64,000 nt of DNA from Ectobius pallidus (taxonomy: Eukaryota > Arthropoda > Insecta > Blattodea > Ectobiidae): the NCBI GenBank assembly GCA_964059195.1, contig CAXKWD010000013.1:24652611-24716610 (forward strand). Reading direction: 5' to 3'. Under the pieces are notes generated by a model that saw nothing but the letters and a program-made list of their open reading frames with translations, was not told the DNA's origin and did no database searches. A program made the position numbers and the translations under genes. The first letter of the stretch is position 1. Every line of letters starts with the position of its first letter. This document shows positions 21,613-35,508 of this stretch, piece after piece.

Positions 21613-21689
21613 AAAGTCACTTCTGTCAGTTGTTATTTGATATCCATCACGCTTCAGAGCAAATTGAAGACTCTTATCATTAGGAATGC

Positions 21690-23765
21690 CTTCACAGTAA
21701 CCAGACGAATATAAGCTGTTTCATTACCCGCCATGAAATGTCACTTTGGAACTGAAAGATGGTCGCTGGTTATAAAATCAAGACAGGCTACCTTAAATGA
21801 CTCTTCACAAACAATAATGTTGATTACTATAATGAAAAATTACAAGATTGATTAACGTTTTTACTCGAGACACATGAATAAACATCTGCAAGATGAAAAT
21901 GAAGAACAATTGACAGGCTTTCACCTATTTTAGTTTTTTTTCTGTATGGACATGCAAATTCCTCAAAACCAGCTGTGAGTTAAGAATCCTCCCGGCCGAT
22001 GAAATTTTTATCAGTAATTCTGTACCAACTTCTAGAAGTCATTTTAGTGCGGATGATGGGGCCAGTTTTTGTGTGAAGACATTCATACTGATAGAGGGCT
22101 CCAATTTGCTCTGAAGTAAACTGGACATCCAAACCAACATCTCACAAAAGTGATTCGAACTTCCTGTATTTCATCGTGATTTTATAGAACTATTGCCACT
22201 ATTTTTTATCCAGCCCACGTCGAACAGTTTATTAGTAAATATATGAGAAGAATACGAAGCATATTTCTATAAAAATGATACATGTAAAATGATCCAGTAC
22301 AGCCTTTCAACCTATTTTTAAAAATATCTTCCCCATACTGCTAGTGCAGAAACTTCACATATATACAAATGAAGGTGCATTGGACAGGCTTGGTGGTATC
22401 TCTTTCACACTAACACCCTTGCACCTCTTTTGTTGGGACGAGCGTTGTAAAATACAAATATGATTTGACGTGGAAGATGTATCGAACACCCATCACAATA
22501 TGGGCTGTGTTATTTTGACGTTTGTTAACTGGAGCTCACTCCAAGAGCAGTGTACCAGTCAATCGCAAACCACACAACATTATTCAGACTATCGACAACG
22601 ATTTTCGTTGCACTGTCACTCTTCCTTTTTATTTAGTTTTCCCTCAACAGGAATATTTCTGTGGAAATTGTTACAGACTGTTACTGTTTTTGGTGGAAGC
22701 AATTAACAGCAATAATCACACACCTGAGTGAAGCAAATAATTAATATAAACAGAGGTTCATTAATTAGAAACAGTGCTCTATTCTGAGATGTCTGCCTTT
22801 GAGGTATTAAGGTTGTTCTTCCCGTCATGAAAGAAATATATTATTTTCCATAAAAACATCTTACAGCTGGATAATCTAATGGAAGTTAAAACACAACATG
22901 TTAGGAAACGCACTACTTAAATAATATTTACACCTCTCAGTTCTGTGAACAGTCAGGGAAAATTGGTTTTTATTTTTAAATTGAACAACTCAAATGTTTA
23001 CATAAAAATATGAAAACCACTATTTTCCAGACCTCTTCACAGAACTGACAGTCTACTTTGCCTATGCAATTAAGAAATAAAACTTTCTGCTTTTGTCAAT
23101 ACCTCCGTACATTGAACTTTTCAATTATAATTATCCACTAATACCGAAATATCTGTAGGAACTCTGATACTTAACCATGGATGTGATCTCTGTGTGACCG
23201 CAGTAATAAAATAAACCACTGCTTCTGTCTGGATATCGACTTCACAAGTATGTTATTTGCACTACCAACCCTTCTCAAGACCATTTATCATCCCATAATG
23301 TGTCACCCATCAGTGTTAGTGGACCCGTACTAGAAAACAGTTTATTATTGTAGCGCTCTGTGAGACCTCACGTCGATGGTTACGTAATTATTTTTCAGTT
23401 TACTATTTTGTGAAAAACAGTGAGTGAACGGACGGAACCATTAAAAACTTTTATGCCGAGAGTTTTAAGATTATGTGATGACAGTTATGATGAAATTATT
23501 TCTGTGAAATTTTGCAGTGAATGTTTTAAGAGAATGACCGTATGTCTCATTTCTAATACAAAATGTTGTAAATTAAGCTACTGCTATACTATATGGGAAA
23601 CTGAATAATATCTGTTTGGGAAGTTTGTGTATATCGGCTATTCATTAGAAAAGTATTAACGTATCTTCGAAGCTGTGCATTTAATTTCTTTTGTGTGCAG
23701 TGACACAGATGTGTGCCTTGAAAACCCTCATAAAATCAAGGTGAAAGAATAATACTTTGTTAATT
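21690..23765. other. No recognisable feature
   Basis: AT-rich sequence. Short open frames (22470-22731, 23420-23608) show no domain I can name. Confidence 0.5.
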
Positions 23766-23767
23766 AA

Positions 23768-23890
23768 AAAGTGCCCTGTGCTCAAGGTTGCGAGTTCGAT
23801 CCCGGGCAAAGTCGATGGGATTCATGTGGGCATAAATATGACAATCCCATGTCTGTATATTTACATGTAAAAAAACTTCTGTGCTAGAAT
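23768..23890 (+). repeat. SINE fragment with box B only
   Basis: GCGAGTTCGATCCCGGGCAA is followed by a body ending TTACATGTAAAAAAACTTCTGTG, a pattern I associate with insect tRNA-derived SINEs. The 5' half of the head is missing. Confidence 0.5.
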
Positions 23891-25735
23891 AAAAGATCTT
23901 TACACATACGTAGTGTTCAATGACTTCAATAATCGATCAGCCTTACCAAATCGCAACAGAATCGAAAGACGAGTTTCGTCGTGATTGCGCAATACGCATA
24001 TTTACAGAGATACATACGATATGCAGTAAACCAATTGGTTTATGTCAGTAATGTACTGGAAAAAACTCTGAACTGAGAAAATTATTAGAGCTTGAATATC
24101 ATAAAGCTGCGCGCCTAGAGCTGGTTTTTTCCAGATACTCAACTTTCTTGTACCCAACGACAGCCCGAGTATGTTCTAGAAAATAGAGATCTAACTCCCT
24201 TGTAGCCATTGATTCGAGAGAAGATCGAGTAGAATGTATTGTAGGGTGATCAAGTAACCTAATATAGCCGATGCTCTTAATTTCCTAGTAAGGTGTTAAA
24301 TTAAAGGGAACACGCTACAAGTAAGCGCTTGGTAATGTCAGGAAGCGAAAAACCCGTAAATACGATTTACACGTTAGATATTTCCACTTCGGATTTTCAT
24401 TTCCAGTTGAGAGATAGCAATGTGTTCTCCGTAATACAGAGAAATTACTAAACTTTGCCAAGATATATTTAACATTCCTGTTATTAAAGTAACTGTGAAA
24501 TTTTTGTAAACTTCATTATAATATACGTATTGGTGTGTATTGGATACAATACTTTGTGTTTGATTTTACTGAAAAAGAAACTCCAATAATTAAAGAAGAC
24601 TAGATATATATAGAAGCAACGTACTTGTTCGGAAACTGCAGGAAACTGTATTATACAAAGAAAAAATTAATGTGAGTAGAAGTGAAAATAATGTATGACG
24701 AAAACAAAGGAAGTGTTTTAAACAGTATCGTTGAAACAGAGACTATCCTGCAACATTAAATATAACACCACAAAGGCATGAAAGTGTAAAAAACAAACAC
24801 AAGACTGTTTTTAAACGTATACACATCACAAAGTATACTGGAGAGTAAATTCAGAACAACCAAATGTAAAATCCTAGTACAATGTAGATAATACAGATTT
24901 ATATGAGTTTAAAATGACGTAACTTCGCCTTGTCAATACGAAAGTTGTAAGAAGTTACAAATTTATATTTCTACAAACCTTTTGTCATCTTCAGTGAATA
25001 ATTTTAAGAATAAAATCTTAGGCACTTCAAACCACCAAGCGACTTATGCGGTTTTGCAGCTATGTTGGATAGCTCTGGAATATAGGGCCTATTTCATTTT
25101 TAACTTTTTACAAATTTTATGTACGGTATATTGACAAGGAGGAGTTACCGCGTCTTAAATACGATAGGAGAACCAGAGGTGTACATATTCTGATTTTAGC
25201 TTGCTTGCCCCTGTGTTATTCTGCAACCAGCCAGAGCATTTAACTTGCTTGACGAAATAACAGGCCTGGATCGCAGTGGCTGTCTAAAATGTCATCACTA
25301 TGAGTCACAAGCCTTCTATAACCTTGTGGGTTTGATGGGACCTAGTGAACTGCTAGGCCTGACTGAACCCTGCAGAGCATTGCGCAAGTAAATGGACTTA
25401 TTGTACTGAAGACATTTCATTCTGCTTTGGCTTACTTTAAGCTCACTTGAACCTGGCTCTCCTGTATTTAGAGCACCTATTCTCAAAACTTTAAACAATC
25501 TTATAAGGAATAAAAACAACTTAGTGTTTTTATAGCGTTATAATCTCTCCTAGATGTTTTTTATGACTGTAGAGGCATATGTGAAAGCTTTTGTAAATAT
25601 CGTCCAAAGAATTTAGATTGGTACCGAGAAAATACAAATAGGGGATGAAAAGTAAAGCATGCAGATATGTATAGAGAATTGAAAATTGGGTTTGAAGTGA
25701 GAAGGGTTAGTTTGTTCGAATGTTAACATTATTCA
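23891..25735. other. No recognisable feature
   Basis: AT-rich non-coding sequence without repeats shared elsewhere in the window. Confidence 0.5.
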
Positions 25736-25739
25736 TTTT

Positions 25740-26300
25740 CCTAGTTCTCGATTATCTGTGTGTAAAATTTTGTAAAATTCGGTCAATGAAAGTAGATTTT
25801 GTATAAATGTTATGTTATTACCTATATAATGAGGTTGAATACGGAACAGTTTTGAAGTTAGAATTTTAATGTCACGTAGAATTTTTTACTGGTTACACAT
25901 GATATGTGTGTAAACTTCGTAAACATCTGTTACAGAATGTATATTTGCATAGATAATAATGGTAGAAATATGTATATGAATAATAATGTTTCCTCGAATT
26001 TCTCACTGGCTCTGCAGGGTCTCTGTGCAAAATTTGATAAAAATCGGCAGAGAATGTAGATTTTTACACATATACAATAGGGTGTTAGACCACATAAGGG
26101 GTAGTTTGTACCAGTAATAATTTAGCCAAAAATTGTTCATTATTCTAAAGCTGCGTATGTATGTATGGTTTCGGTAAAAAATCTATGAAAAGTCCTTCAG
26201 AGAATATTTAAGAAAAGTGTTTCGAATAAAAATCTTATCCCTTAGATTAAGGACCTCATGTACAACATTTTAGGAAAATCGTTAAAGCCGTTTTCGAAAA
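25740..26300. repeat. Diverged repeated phrase
   Basis: The motif GTGTAAAATTTTGTAAAATTCGGTC...GTAGATTTT recurs in degenerate form at about 25762, 25910 and 26027. It may be an old tandem or the body of a decayed element. Confidence 0.4.
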
Positions 26301-27080
26301 TATCTTGAAAATGAAAACTTCTTCAAGCATTATCATCAGTATTTCTATCGCATTCATTTCTCATCATACTTTAAATACACGCTCAGAATGTAGTCATGTA
26401 CGTTCTATCCCTTTACCGAAATATAAGTGTTAACAGTTTTTTTTTTCGTATTAGTTTTGACTTCCTTGCAGATTCACCTTTGTCAGGACTGAATCTATCA
26501 CAACTGAAAGTGATTAAATAAGAACGCCCACTGACTACAGTTCAATTGTTAGTTGATATATCACACGGATTCAATTTAGGTGTAGATTATATTTATGGGA
26601 AATGAAAAGAGAATTGCTACTGACTCTCCCTTCTGAGTTGTTAAAAAAACGTGGCTGAGTGAGATATGCATACGGGCTTTGGAAAGGTATCCATTTCAAC
26701 ATTATCTAAAAGTCGCCTGCAGAATAGTCATGCGAGACGCGCCTCTGACTTCACCCAATAACCCAGCCCAACAACTTCCTTTCTATTCTAATGCAAACAG
26801 CTCTGCCTTCCTCTACAACAGTCCACAGTTCTCTAGGAAATAAGTTTATTTCCCTTCATTCTTTAAAAATATGACAGTGAAACCTTTGTTCCCGGGCTAT
26901 CGTTGGTTCACTTTATTAACTCATTTACTCATGTTAAAATACATGTTACTGTACCGTTGAACTGGATCAATACATTAATATAAAATGGATTATTCACACC
27001 ACGAGCTTTTTGTCACGCCTTTTGATACTTCGGCAAACTATTGTTAGAGTTACGTCAGAAAAACTTTGTGGAAAATTTTA
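26301..27080. other. No recognisable feature
   Basis: No terminal repeats or coding signal seen. Confidence 0.45.
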
Positions 27081-27090
27081 CACCCGACAC

Positions 27091-27365
27091 CATAGGCGTA
27101 ACCAGGCCGACCATATGGTGGGGTTATAACATCCGGGGGGTCTGGGTGGTATGGAATACCCCCAGGGAGAGGGGGGTTCTGGGGCCCTCCCCCGGAAAAT
27201 TTTAAAAATTAAGATGCACAATAACGAGTTTTAATCTTCCCACGCTTTATACTCGTGTTAAGTAATTTATAAGCAGACTTTAAAAAATTGTACAATTTTC
27301 CTTTTTTTAATCAATGGGGGGGGGGAGTTTCAAACCCCCAACCCCCCCCCCTCGTTACGCCTCTG
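27091..27365. mobile_element. hAT MITE with perfect 8-bp target duplication
   Basis: Terminal repeats CATAGGCGTAACCAGG and, reversed, CAGAGGCGTAACGAGG. The flanks are CCCGACAC on both sides (27083-27090 and 27366-27373). It is GC-rich near the ends with G and C runs, 275 bp, and non-coding. An 8-bp duplication and CA...TG ends are diagnostic of hAT transposition. Confidence 0.9.
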
Positions 27366-27373
27366 CCCGACAC

Positions 27374-28679
27374 TGCAAGCAGTCCTCAAATTTTATAGCA
27401 TGAATCTTTGTCGTATAATCTCATTAAAAGTAGCCGAACATTATGTGAAACAGAATCGAAACAGAAATGGAATAAAAAAAATTAAAATCGTTTCACATAC
27501 CTAGTTTTTAGCTACTTGAAAGAAATTTCACGCCAAATTGGAAGAAAATCAAACCACGTGGTTGGTCATAACTGCGCAACACAGAAATTTACAAACAACG
27601 CGACGAAATGCCGAACGGTTGAGTTCAAAACGGACCTCACTTCGCTCGGTGAATTAAAAATTAAAAGGCATTGTCTTTAGTCCTGTCATTATAAAATAAA
27701 TAAAAAACAATTTAAATGCTTTAAAACTTGTATTAATACACTAACTATGACACATCTTCCAGCTTCCTTCTTCTTCTTGTGAGTTCACCGTTGTGTACCT
27801 GCTAACAGCAAGGATAGGACAGAAGACAATGCAGTTTTAACTTAGCCTATCGTTATTGGTATATCTACGTCTGCATAGCAAAGTGCCCTGAAGATGGTAC
27901 AAAAGTATCGAAAGCCCTATGCACAAAGTAAAGACTATTCAGCTTACTTACCAATTATCCATTCTATTTGATTTTATTTATTCATATCCGGTCTGGCACT
28001 TGTATGGCGTGTAGTATGTGTTCCACTAATGAATCTTTGTATTTAATTTACACGAAAACTATGGGTTATATTTTAAATCGCAAAAGCATAATATATTCCA
28101 TATTATTTCCTCTGCTGATGAGAAGATAAATTAGAACAGTACGGATAACACTCATAAAGTAGATCATCGTTAAAATTTAAGGACAAAGCAATCTTTCTGA
28201 GGGGGGAAAAAAGAGACAGATGCGACAACAAATGGTTTTCAATTTTTTTTTCTACCGGAAGAACAAATTGTGAAAATATGCACAGTTATGCAAATTCCAC
28301 TCGGTATAAGAAACACCCTTTTTTCTATTTCCTGCAAGCCCGAATTTTCTTTTTCTTATTTGGTTTCGACAACAATCCAGTCAATTTCTCTTTATAATGA
28401 ACAACCTTACTCTATTTCACAACGAATTAAACAATAGAGATTGGCGGAACGTTTTCATTACTCCAGTTTGTATTAAATCTTTGTAGTTATATCGAACTGA
28501 GAAATAAAACTAAATAATTAGTACACAGACACGTTTTATGACTTTGTATTTATACTTTACTAATTTAACCACCGATCAGTCACGGAACCTGAAATTATTC
28601 AGTAAATGTTATATTGTAACTAGGCTGTTGAGAAATTTACGTCTACCTTATCATTCCACAGGATTTATTGCACTTTATG
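27374..28679. other. No recognisable feature
   Basis: AT-rich sequence without shared repeats or coding signal. Confidence 0.5.
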
Positions 28680-28681
28680 TA

Positions 28682-29464
28682 TAGTCGGCTGCAAAAAGGA
28701 TGACCCGACTCCTGTTCGTTAGAAAGGAAATATTTATGGTGTGGTGCACAAGTGTAAACGAAGTTACAGTCATTGTTGTGGTTTGTTCATAGGAAGTCGA
28801 CGATTTACTATGCGTTAAACTTTGCGAGAGATGTTTAGCGCAGAGGTAATCTTCTTTACAGAAGATTGTGAGTTTGCTTCCCGGTAGACTAAGTTTTTTA
28901 AATTATTATAAATGTTCGTTAACAAACAATGTAAACTATTTTTTTTAATATTTTGAGCTGAAAACTAATTTGCTAAAAAAAACCTGAAATAAATAAATTT
29001 TTCCCTGTAAATAAAATTTAACAAATTTCATTAGTAAAACGGAATTAATCTATAACTGGGACTTGTGAGCTACCTTGTTCGCTTGCAGACATATGTCTAG
29101 AAACTTGAAGTTTAAATAATTATCAAGATCGTCTGAGATTCTGACGTAGTGTCAGTATTTTTCTCATGTTTTTCAGGGTAGCAATTTAACCCCCGAAGTC
29201 ATTTTGCTTGCTGATACAGGACCGGCTTAATTCGCGACTACATAATTCGTATTGATTTCTATGGATTTAAATTTCTCTATTATTTAATTCCTCAGATAAC
29301 TTAATGCATCCATAATCGACTCTCCATTCCATTTAATAAGAAATATTAGAGGACTCTTAAGTATATTCAGCCAATTTCAACGATTCTGTATCTTGTGTAA
29401 GCAGGCGATGACGAAAAGAATGCGCGCAGTATACCAGGCGGCTCATCGTTTTTGCAGCCGGCTG
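28682..29464. mobile_element. TA-flanked TIR element with tRNA-like core, second copy type
   Basis: Left end TAGTCGGCTGCAAAAAGGATGA; reversed right end CAGCCGGCTGCAAAAACGATGA (shown as separate ends; differences at bases 1, 4 and 17). TA lies at 28680-28681 and 29465-29466. The ends resemble those of 6599-7081 in layout (A run, then a CCGACTC block). It is non-coding and carries a tRNA-like unit at 28831-28893 followed by a T run. Confidence 0.7.
28831..28893 (+). promoter_or_regulatory. tRNA-like sequence inside TIR element
   Basis: Box-A-like TTAGCGCAGAGG, a perfect 8-bp stem AATCTTCT/AGAAGATT with loop TTAC in the anticodon-arm position, and box-B-like GTGAGTTTGCTTCCC, then AAGTTTTTTAA. 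The position and downstream T run match the unit at 6731-6802. Confidence 0.5.
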
Positions 29465-29466
29465 TA

Positions 29467-29850
29467 CGTTCGGAAGATAAATGTAGCTTACATTACGTTT
29501 AAGCAGTGAATACCTATTCAGAGCACAGCACAAAACACATTATTATTTCACTTAAGGAATGCATATTTGTTTTCACAGTAAATTCTATAACACAAAGCAC
29601 ATGAATGCATTATTGCCTTGAGCTTATTGTAGGAGATGCCGGCGCTTGCGCGGATATTGGTAAGGCAAACAGCCAATTTGAAACGCACCACAGTTCGTAT
29701 AGGCCCAGATGAGAAGATCGAAGTAAGATACGTTTTCACTGGAAGATGATATTAAAACTTGACTGTTACAAACAAGGTATAAAGGTTCCAAATAGAAATG
29801 CAAAAATACTCTATAAGTTATATTAAAAGTACAATTTATTTTAATTCTGG
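29467..29850. other. No recognisable feature
   Basis: Overlapping minus-strand open frames here show no known motif. Confidence 0.45.
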
Positions 29851-29862
29851 AAGAGTCTAAAC

Positions 29863-30041
29863 CATAGGTGAGCAACTGAGGGGAAACGTTTTAGTCCCCA
29901 TCCCTTGCTGTGACGTAAGAAACCTGTTCTTCATGTTCAGTGTCACGTCGAAACTGCTTTATGCTTACGTCAAGGGCGACTGTAGTGGGAGAAATTCCCC
30001 TACCGCACAGTGACACAATGTGTCACAGATGCGCACCCATG
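29863..30041. mobile_element. hAT MITE with perfect 8-bp target duplication
   Basis: Ends CATAGGTGAGCAACTG and, reversed, CATGGGTGCGCATCTG; duplication GTCTAAAC at 29855-29862 and 30042-30049. 179 bp, non-coding. Confidence 0.9.
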
Positions 30042-30049
30042 GTCTAAAC

Positions 30050-31455
30050 ACTTGTTTTGAAAAAGAAATTAAAGAAAGTTTTAATAAATAAAGTCTTTAT
30101 TGAAAACAGGAATACTAGGCCTATGTACATTAGAGGGTTTGTGTGCTCGATCATTATTATGTCGTAAATTTAGCAATTACTTACGTTCTGTTTCTTTGTG
30201 TGTTTTACAGTGTACTTGTTATTTGCGTGTATCCAATTAGTTGATAAGACTTGTTCCAATACTGTATCATACAGTCCTTGGAATCGAGTAAATGGATTAA
30301 ATTGAACTGAATTGCATTATGACGACGACGACGAGGACGACGGAGGTAATCATTCCAATGATAACCATGTTAAGGCAGATGACAATGACGGAAGCTGAAG
30401 CAGCAGAGAGTATATAAAGAGGAAGCAGTACAAGAGTAAAGCTAGGGGTTAGGGGTTAGGAGTGGCCTGTAAATAGGGCTTAAACTGCTGTAATGAGAGA
30501 ACGATGTGCAACTGGTCTGATAAGAACGACAACAGCGCTGTTCTAAAGCCCAGATTAGGGTGCTGGTCAGAAGAACCACTAATACAAGGGCGCGGTTCGT
30601 GTCCAGCTACTAAACAATGTTTGGAGATTTGAGAAAGTGGCCTAAGTAAGTATCAAACAAAGAAAAACACAGATTATTAGACATAGACATTTCAGTATGG
30701 ACCCAGAAAACCGAACTGAATATACTAATCGAAAAAATTGTATTATTAATGTAGGCTGTGACGGAAGAAATGCAGATACCCTTAGGTAAAGAAGAATCCA
30801 ATAACTAATCTCATACGCCTTTCTTTCGAACGAATAGAATTGAGTCTGAAATAAGCCAATAGCAGACCTGATTTACTAATTTTTTTTATCGAAATTTGCT
30901 TTATCACCTCCTACAAAATTCACGAAGAAAGCTAATTTCTTTATATTCTACTCGTGTCGAAGAATCTCTAAGCAGTGATTAATGAATCACGGTACATAAG
31001 ATTTATTGTGGAAATAAAGAAAATTATGTTTACATCTGTTCAGGGATCAGCATTATAATACTTTTAATGTATTTCATTACGACATACTTGCTAGTGAACA
31101 ACATGCATAACTCGCTTTGCACACGGTATAGCAGTATAGCATTGAGTCATTGTATAGCCCAATACGTAATCTATTTCAACCGCTGCGGAGCAAACACTAA
31201 TCGGACTAAGCGGATCCGGCAGTACCTGTAATCTTCCGTCAAGCATTAAGTTACATCACTATAGTAAGAGGACATTGTAATTGGGTAATGTACCTGTTCT
31301 GTTCTTAGGAGAAATAAATGACTAAACAATAAAAACATTCGTAGATCTTTGCTTATGAATGAGGACATGCTTTTTCCAAACCATGATTTCCAAATACCAG
31401 ACATGTGAACGGACTGTGTATATATAATACATATTTAAAACTTCAAACAACTAAA
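30050..31455. other. No recognisable feature
   Basis: Includes a GAC/GAG-rich triplet stretch (about 30318-30345) and a short GGGGTTAGG repeat (30443-30460). No genes recognised. Confidence 0.5.
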
Positions 31456-31457
31456 CT

Positions 31458-31592
31458 TCATTGGTGTTGCATCCCTGAAGGGAATAGGCCTATCATCCGA
31501 CCACTGCGTCATTTACCTTGGGCAGATGGTATAATAGGGGAGATGTGGTTAGCATGCCAACACCCATGTTCGTTAATAATATTACCGTGACC
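31458..31592 (-). mobile_element. SINE family 2, copy b (truncated)
   Basis: GCATCCCTGAAGGGAATAGG, CCGACCACTGCGTCATTTACC, GTTAGCATGCCAACACCCA and TTCGTTAATAATATTACCGTGACCG match the other family 2 copies. The tRNA-like head half is missing. Confidence 0.75.
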
Positions 31593-31633
31593 GATATAAT
31601 ACATTGTAAGTATATAAATAAAATAAAACACGT

Positions 31634-31925
31634 CGTGGCTCTGCATCCCTGAAGGGATTAGGCTTATTATTTGACCACTGCGTCATCTACCTTGTGCAGA
31701 TGGCAGGATTTGGGCATGTGGTCAGCATGCCAACACTCACGGCCGTTAACGACGGTTTTCGTGACCGAAGCTGCTAATTCTTAATCAAATAGCTCCTCAG
31801 TTTGAATCACTGCTGAGTGCACCCATTTTCAGAAAAATCCTAGGAGGTATCTGGATCGAACAAGGGCCTGCTGATTTTTATCCAGCGACGGTAACCACGA
31901 GACCCTTTGTAGCGTAGAGCCTACG
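31634..31925 (-). mobile_element. SINE family 2, copy c (near full length)
   Basis: Starts TCGTGGCTCTGCATCCCTGA and runs through GGTCAGCATGCCAACACTCA, GGCCGTTAACGACGG, GACCGAAGCTGC and CCTAGGAGGTATCTGGATCG to a tRNA-like head at 31840-31925 (GCGACGGTAACCACGAGACC). It lies 40 bp from copy b in the same orientation. Confidence 0.8.
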
Positions 31926-34900
31926 CATATTTTCACTTTATGATATTTTCAGAAAGGCTATGAAGATAAGTATTTTATGGATAGACGGGTACACACAAGG
32001 ATATAAATTATGAATATGATGAATAGAAGGACGCATGGAAGCATAAATAAATGGATGGTTAAATTAGCAGCTGGATAAATAGATCAGTCAGGCAAAAAAA
32101 GACTGGTAGATATATCAAGGCGGAGAGAGATGGGGATATAAATGCAACTATGAAACTCTAATAAAACAAGAACTACCGTACTTAGAGGTCAAAAGAAGAG
32201 AACATCAAAAGATTGATGCTTCACTACTGTCCTATTTTGGAATCCAGTTTCTAAATTAGAAATGGATTATCACAACTATCTTCATTTCACTCTAGAAATG
32301 TGGGTAGCATTTTGCATTAGTACTAGATTTCAATAAGAAATGTTTCCACATAACAGAGTTCGTCACATTATGAATTCTTCCAATAAAATGCCAACTGTGG
32401 ATGGATAACAATGAGAAGATATAAGTGAGACTCGTGAAAAGACTGGAATAAAATGAAGTGCTCAGTATCATCACTTGTGAAAGAGGATTCTCAATGTCGA
32501 TATCTATCGACATCTCTCGTTCTGGATAATCCAGTTAATATCGCAGCTGCTGTTGGAATCCACTACGCAATGAATAAAATACTGTAGACCGTAAGGCACT
32601 AATATAACCAGGCTTTTTCAGTTCATTTTTTCTCTTCTTTCTAATTTTTAACAACCAGTCTCTACAGCTTACCCCCTCTTCTCATTTCGTTCCACGCCAC
32701 TTTCTAGCCTCGTTCTTTCACACACCACCCACATTTCTTCCTTTTCAATTTCGGCTTCTCCCTAATTCATTTTCTCATCTAATCCCTTTATTTCTTTTAC
32801 TTTCTCTTCATTATTTTAAGCGCAAGCCACTTTTTTATCGCACAAACTACAACATAATAATTCCATCGCAATAAAGTGAACGTCTGTCTCTTTGTTTGTC
32901 TCCGTCTGTCCGGTCTCTGCCTTTAGGAAGTTAATTTGCTACGTGCTATATAGTGCTGGAGAAAAAAGTTTCAAGATAAATAACGAAATAATAAAATGAA
33001 CGGTCTGTTCCAGTCATCGAATTTAATTAATAAAAGTCCTTCTATATTGAACATATATTTTAAACTATATATTCTTGACGACATATATAATTTTATATAT
33101 TTCATTTTACATGTAACTTGTTGAATTTTTCTCGATATTTATTAAATAAAGCCTCCCAGGCCAATGTGCTGCATTCAAGTGATAAGGAGAAATGTTAGAA
33201 TTTAAACTCAAATTCTACTTCTATCAGCATGCCTTTGGATCGTGTAAGACACATCTTTCAATATCATACATATTATATTGTTTTTTAAATTGGAAGCTCC
33301 CGAAGAGTGGACCAAAATTTGTATTAAAACAATAGGAAAATTAGGGAGAAGTGCAGCGTAAATTGGGCAGCCCTGACTATTGTACGAATGAGCAGTCGTA
33401 GATCATGGTGCAAACTATTCGATATCTGCCTATCGAGGGAAGAACAAATCTTACTGGCTAGATACTTTACCTGGCGATATTGCAGTCTGAAATTGGGAAC
33501 CTTCCAATAAAAAAGGGCAGCTAGTTTCAGTATATGAGCTCCCTAGAGGATACAGAGTCTGTCAGCGAAATTTGAAGGTAAGTTTCGATATCAGCTCATC
33601 AATAGTTCCTTTGTTAGAGAATGTAGTGTACAAGAATTATCACTTATCGGATAAACTTTCCTGCGCCAGATAGACCTTGTTTCATATTACTCGCCCAAAT
33701 AAAGGTCTTACCTGAAGGTATAGGATTCGCTCAAATGATTTGCCTTCGTTCAAGAAGATAATACGAAATCATGACAGAATTTCCACACCTCGGAATCTAA
33801 TTCAAAGCACAAATACAGACTAGGATCCTGTGTAACGGATAGGAAGTTAAAATACATAACTCTACATTCGATATTTGTTTTAGGTAATAATCGTTCTGTG
33901 GCTATGGAAATATTAGTTTGATTTGAAATGTAAAATCTTGCCAAACGGGACAAGTGGTTTGGACGCGGTTTTGCGGCGCAGGGTTGGGTGAGGGGGTTCT
34001 ATGGAAAATGGTATATTGATCGCATGATACTATTACAATCCTCAAATAAAAAATAAATAGATTCCCTGTAAAGTGACAGGTAATTAATGGGTCTTGTGAG
34101 GAAATAACAACCCCACCCGAATCACCATCAACTCCACCACCTCCATTTCTGGTTACTATAATCTCGATTTTGTTCATTGTACCGCCTTCCAGTGCAATGA
34201 ACATTGGGTCTAACCTGCATAAAAATGCATTATCCATTATTCGGTGTAATATCCGAGCAATTTTAGCAAAAAGTCCACAGTAGCTATAATTTTCTTCTGC
34301 GAGACGTAAGACAAAATCTGAAACGTAGTTTTTAGTTTTTGTTCCCTAAAATTGTGTTTCATATTTAAAAATTCAGATTTCCAAATATCTTAGAATTGCT
34401 ATAAATGATACAATCTTGAAAACGCTTTCACTGATTTTTCCATGGAATGTTATCTGAGTACATGCAACATTACTACAAAAAAAGTTGGAAAACAAAGCAA
34501 TAAATCATTTAATAGAATCACCCATCAGGACATCACGGTTGTAAATTTTAGAGTAACAGGAAAACTATGGTTCACAACATTCCTAAATCTAATCGTGAGC
34601 TTAAATTTTATTTATAAATGAACTTTCTAGCTCGATTTTTACTGAAGGTTTTGAAAATATAAAATTAAAGTTCAGAGAAAAACTAGGATAAAGTTGCACT
34701 CGTAAAATGTATGCACACTGCGCCATTCAATCTTACTTTTAATGACTTCCTGTTGGAATTTTTACATAAACCACAAATCCTTTTCAAGCAGAGAAATGTG
34801 GCTTCTTTATGCCATAAAAAAGTTTGACAAGATAATGTAATTTCAAATACATAAGTCACCTTAATCCTATGTAAGCGTAGGACAAGTATTTCACGATTAC

Positions 34901-35278
34901 GCCTCTTGATGAAGTGAAAACTATGTGCAATTACTACGGAGAAATGTAGCTGGTGCAAAGCGAGAAGGTGTTGAGCTGAAAGCAAATGAGCATTTGCATG
35001 CTTTCATGCTTTGTTATTTACGGTTAAGTCAATTGATGTTTTTGTTAGAATTTATTGGAGAAAAAAGATCATACACATAACACAATTCTCCACAGATAAT
35101 AAAAGAGTAAATAGTAATTAGCTCCAAGAGTAGATGAGTGCTGAGACCAACAACTCTAATCTCTGCCTTGCAACTGGAGAACAAAGGTTAATTGCACAAT
35201 CTCACTAAGAAGTATACGAATGTTCCCGTTGAAAGGAACTCTTAATACAAGACGGGTCACTGTTTATATGAACGATTG
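31926..35278. other. No genes; pyrimidine-rich tract at 32617-32820
   Basis: About 200 bp rich in TCTT/CTTC lies at 32617-32820, with TCTGTCTC-type sequence to about 32930. The remainder has no shared repeats. Minus-strand frames at 33902-34237 and 34683-34985 are not recognisable. Confidence 0.5.
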
Positions 35279-35286
35279 TTCTATAG

Positions 35287-35508
35287 CAGCGTTTCTCAAC
35301 TTTTTTGAACCCGAGAACCTCTAAAATGTCTAAAAAAATTTACGGACCCCTAATTTTACATCCCACTTTTAAAAGAAGGCCTGGGGTATTAATTATAGGT
35401 CATTATAACGAAATATGTGAAAAAATTTACTTCTTTACTTTCCACTTGCTTTATGATATTTTTTAATTACGTCTGCGGACCATCTGCACCATAGATTGAG
35501 AAACACTG
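35287..35508. mobile_element. hAT MITE with 8-bp target duplication
   Basis: Begins CAGCGTTTCTCAACTTTTTT and ends TTGAGAAACACTG, the classic end sequence of a widespread hAT group. Duplication TTCTATAG / TTCTTTAG (7 of 8 match) at 35279-35286 and 35509-35516. 222 bp. Confidence 0.9.
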
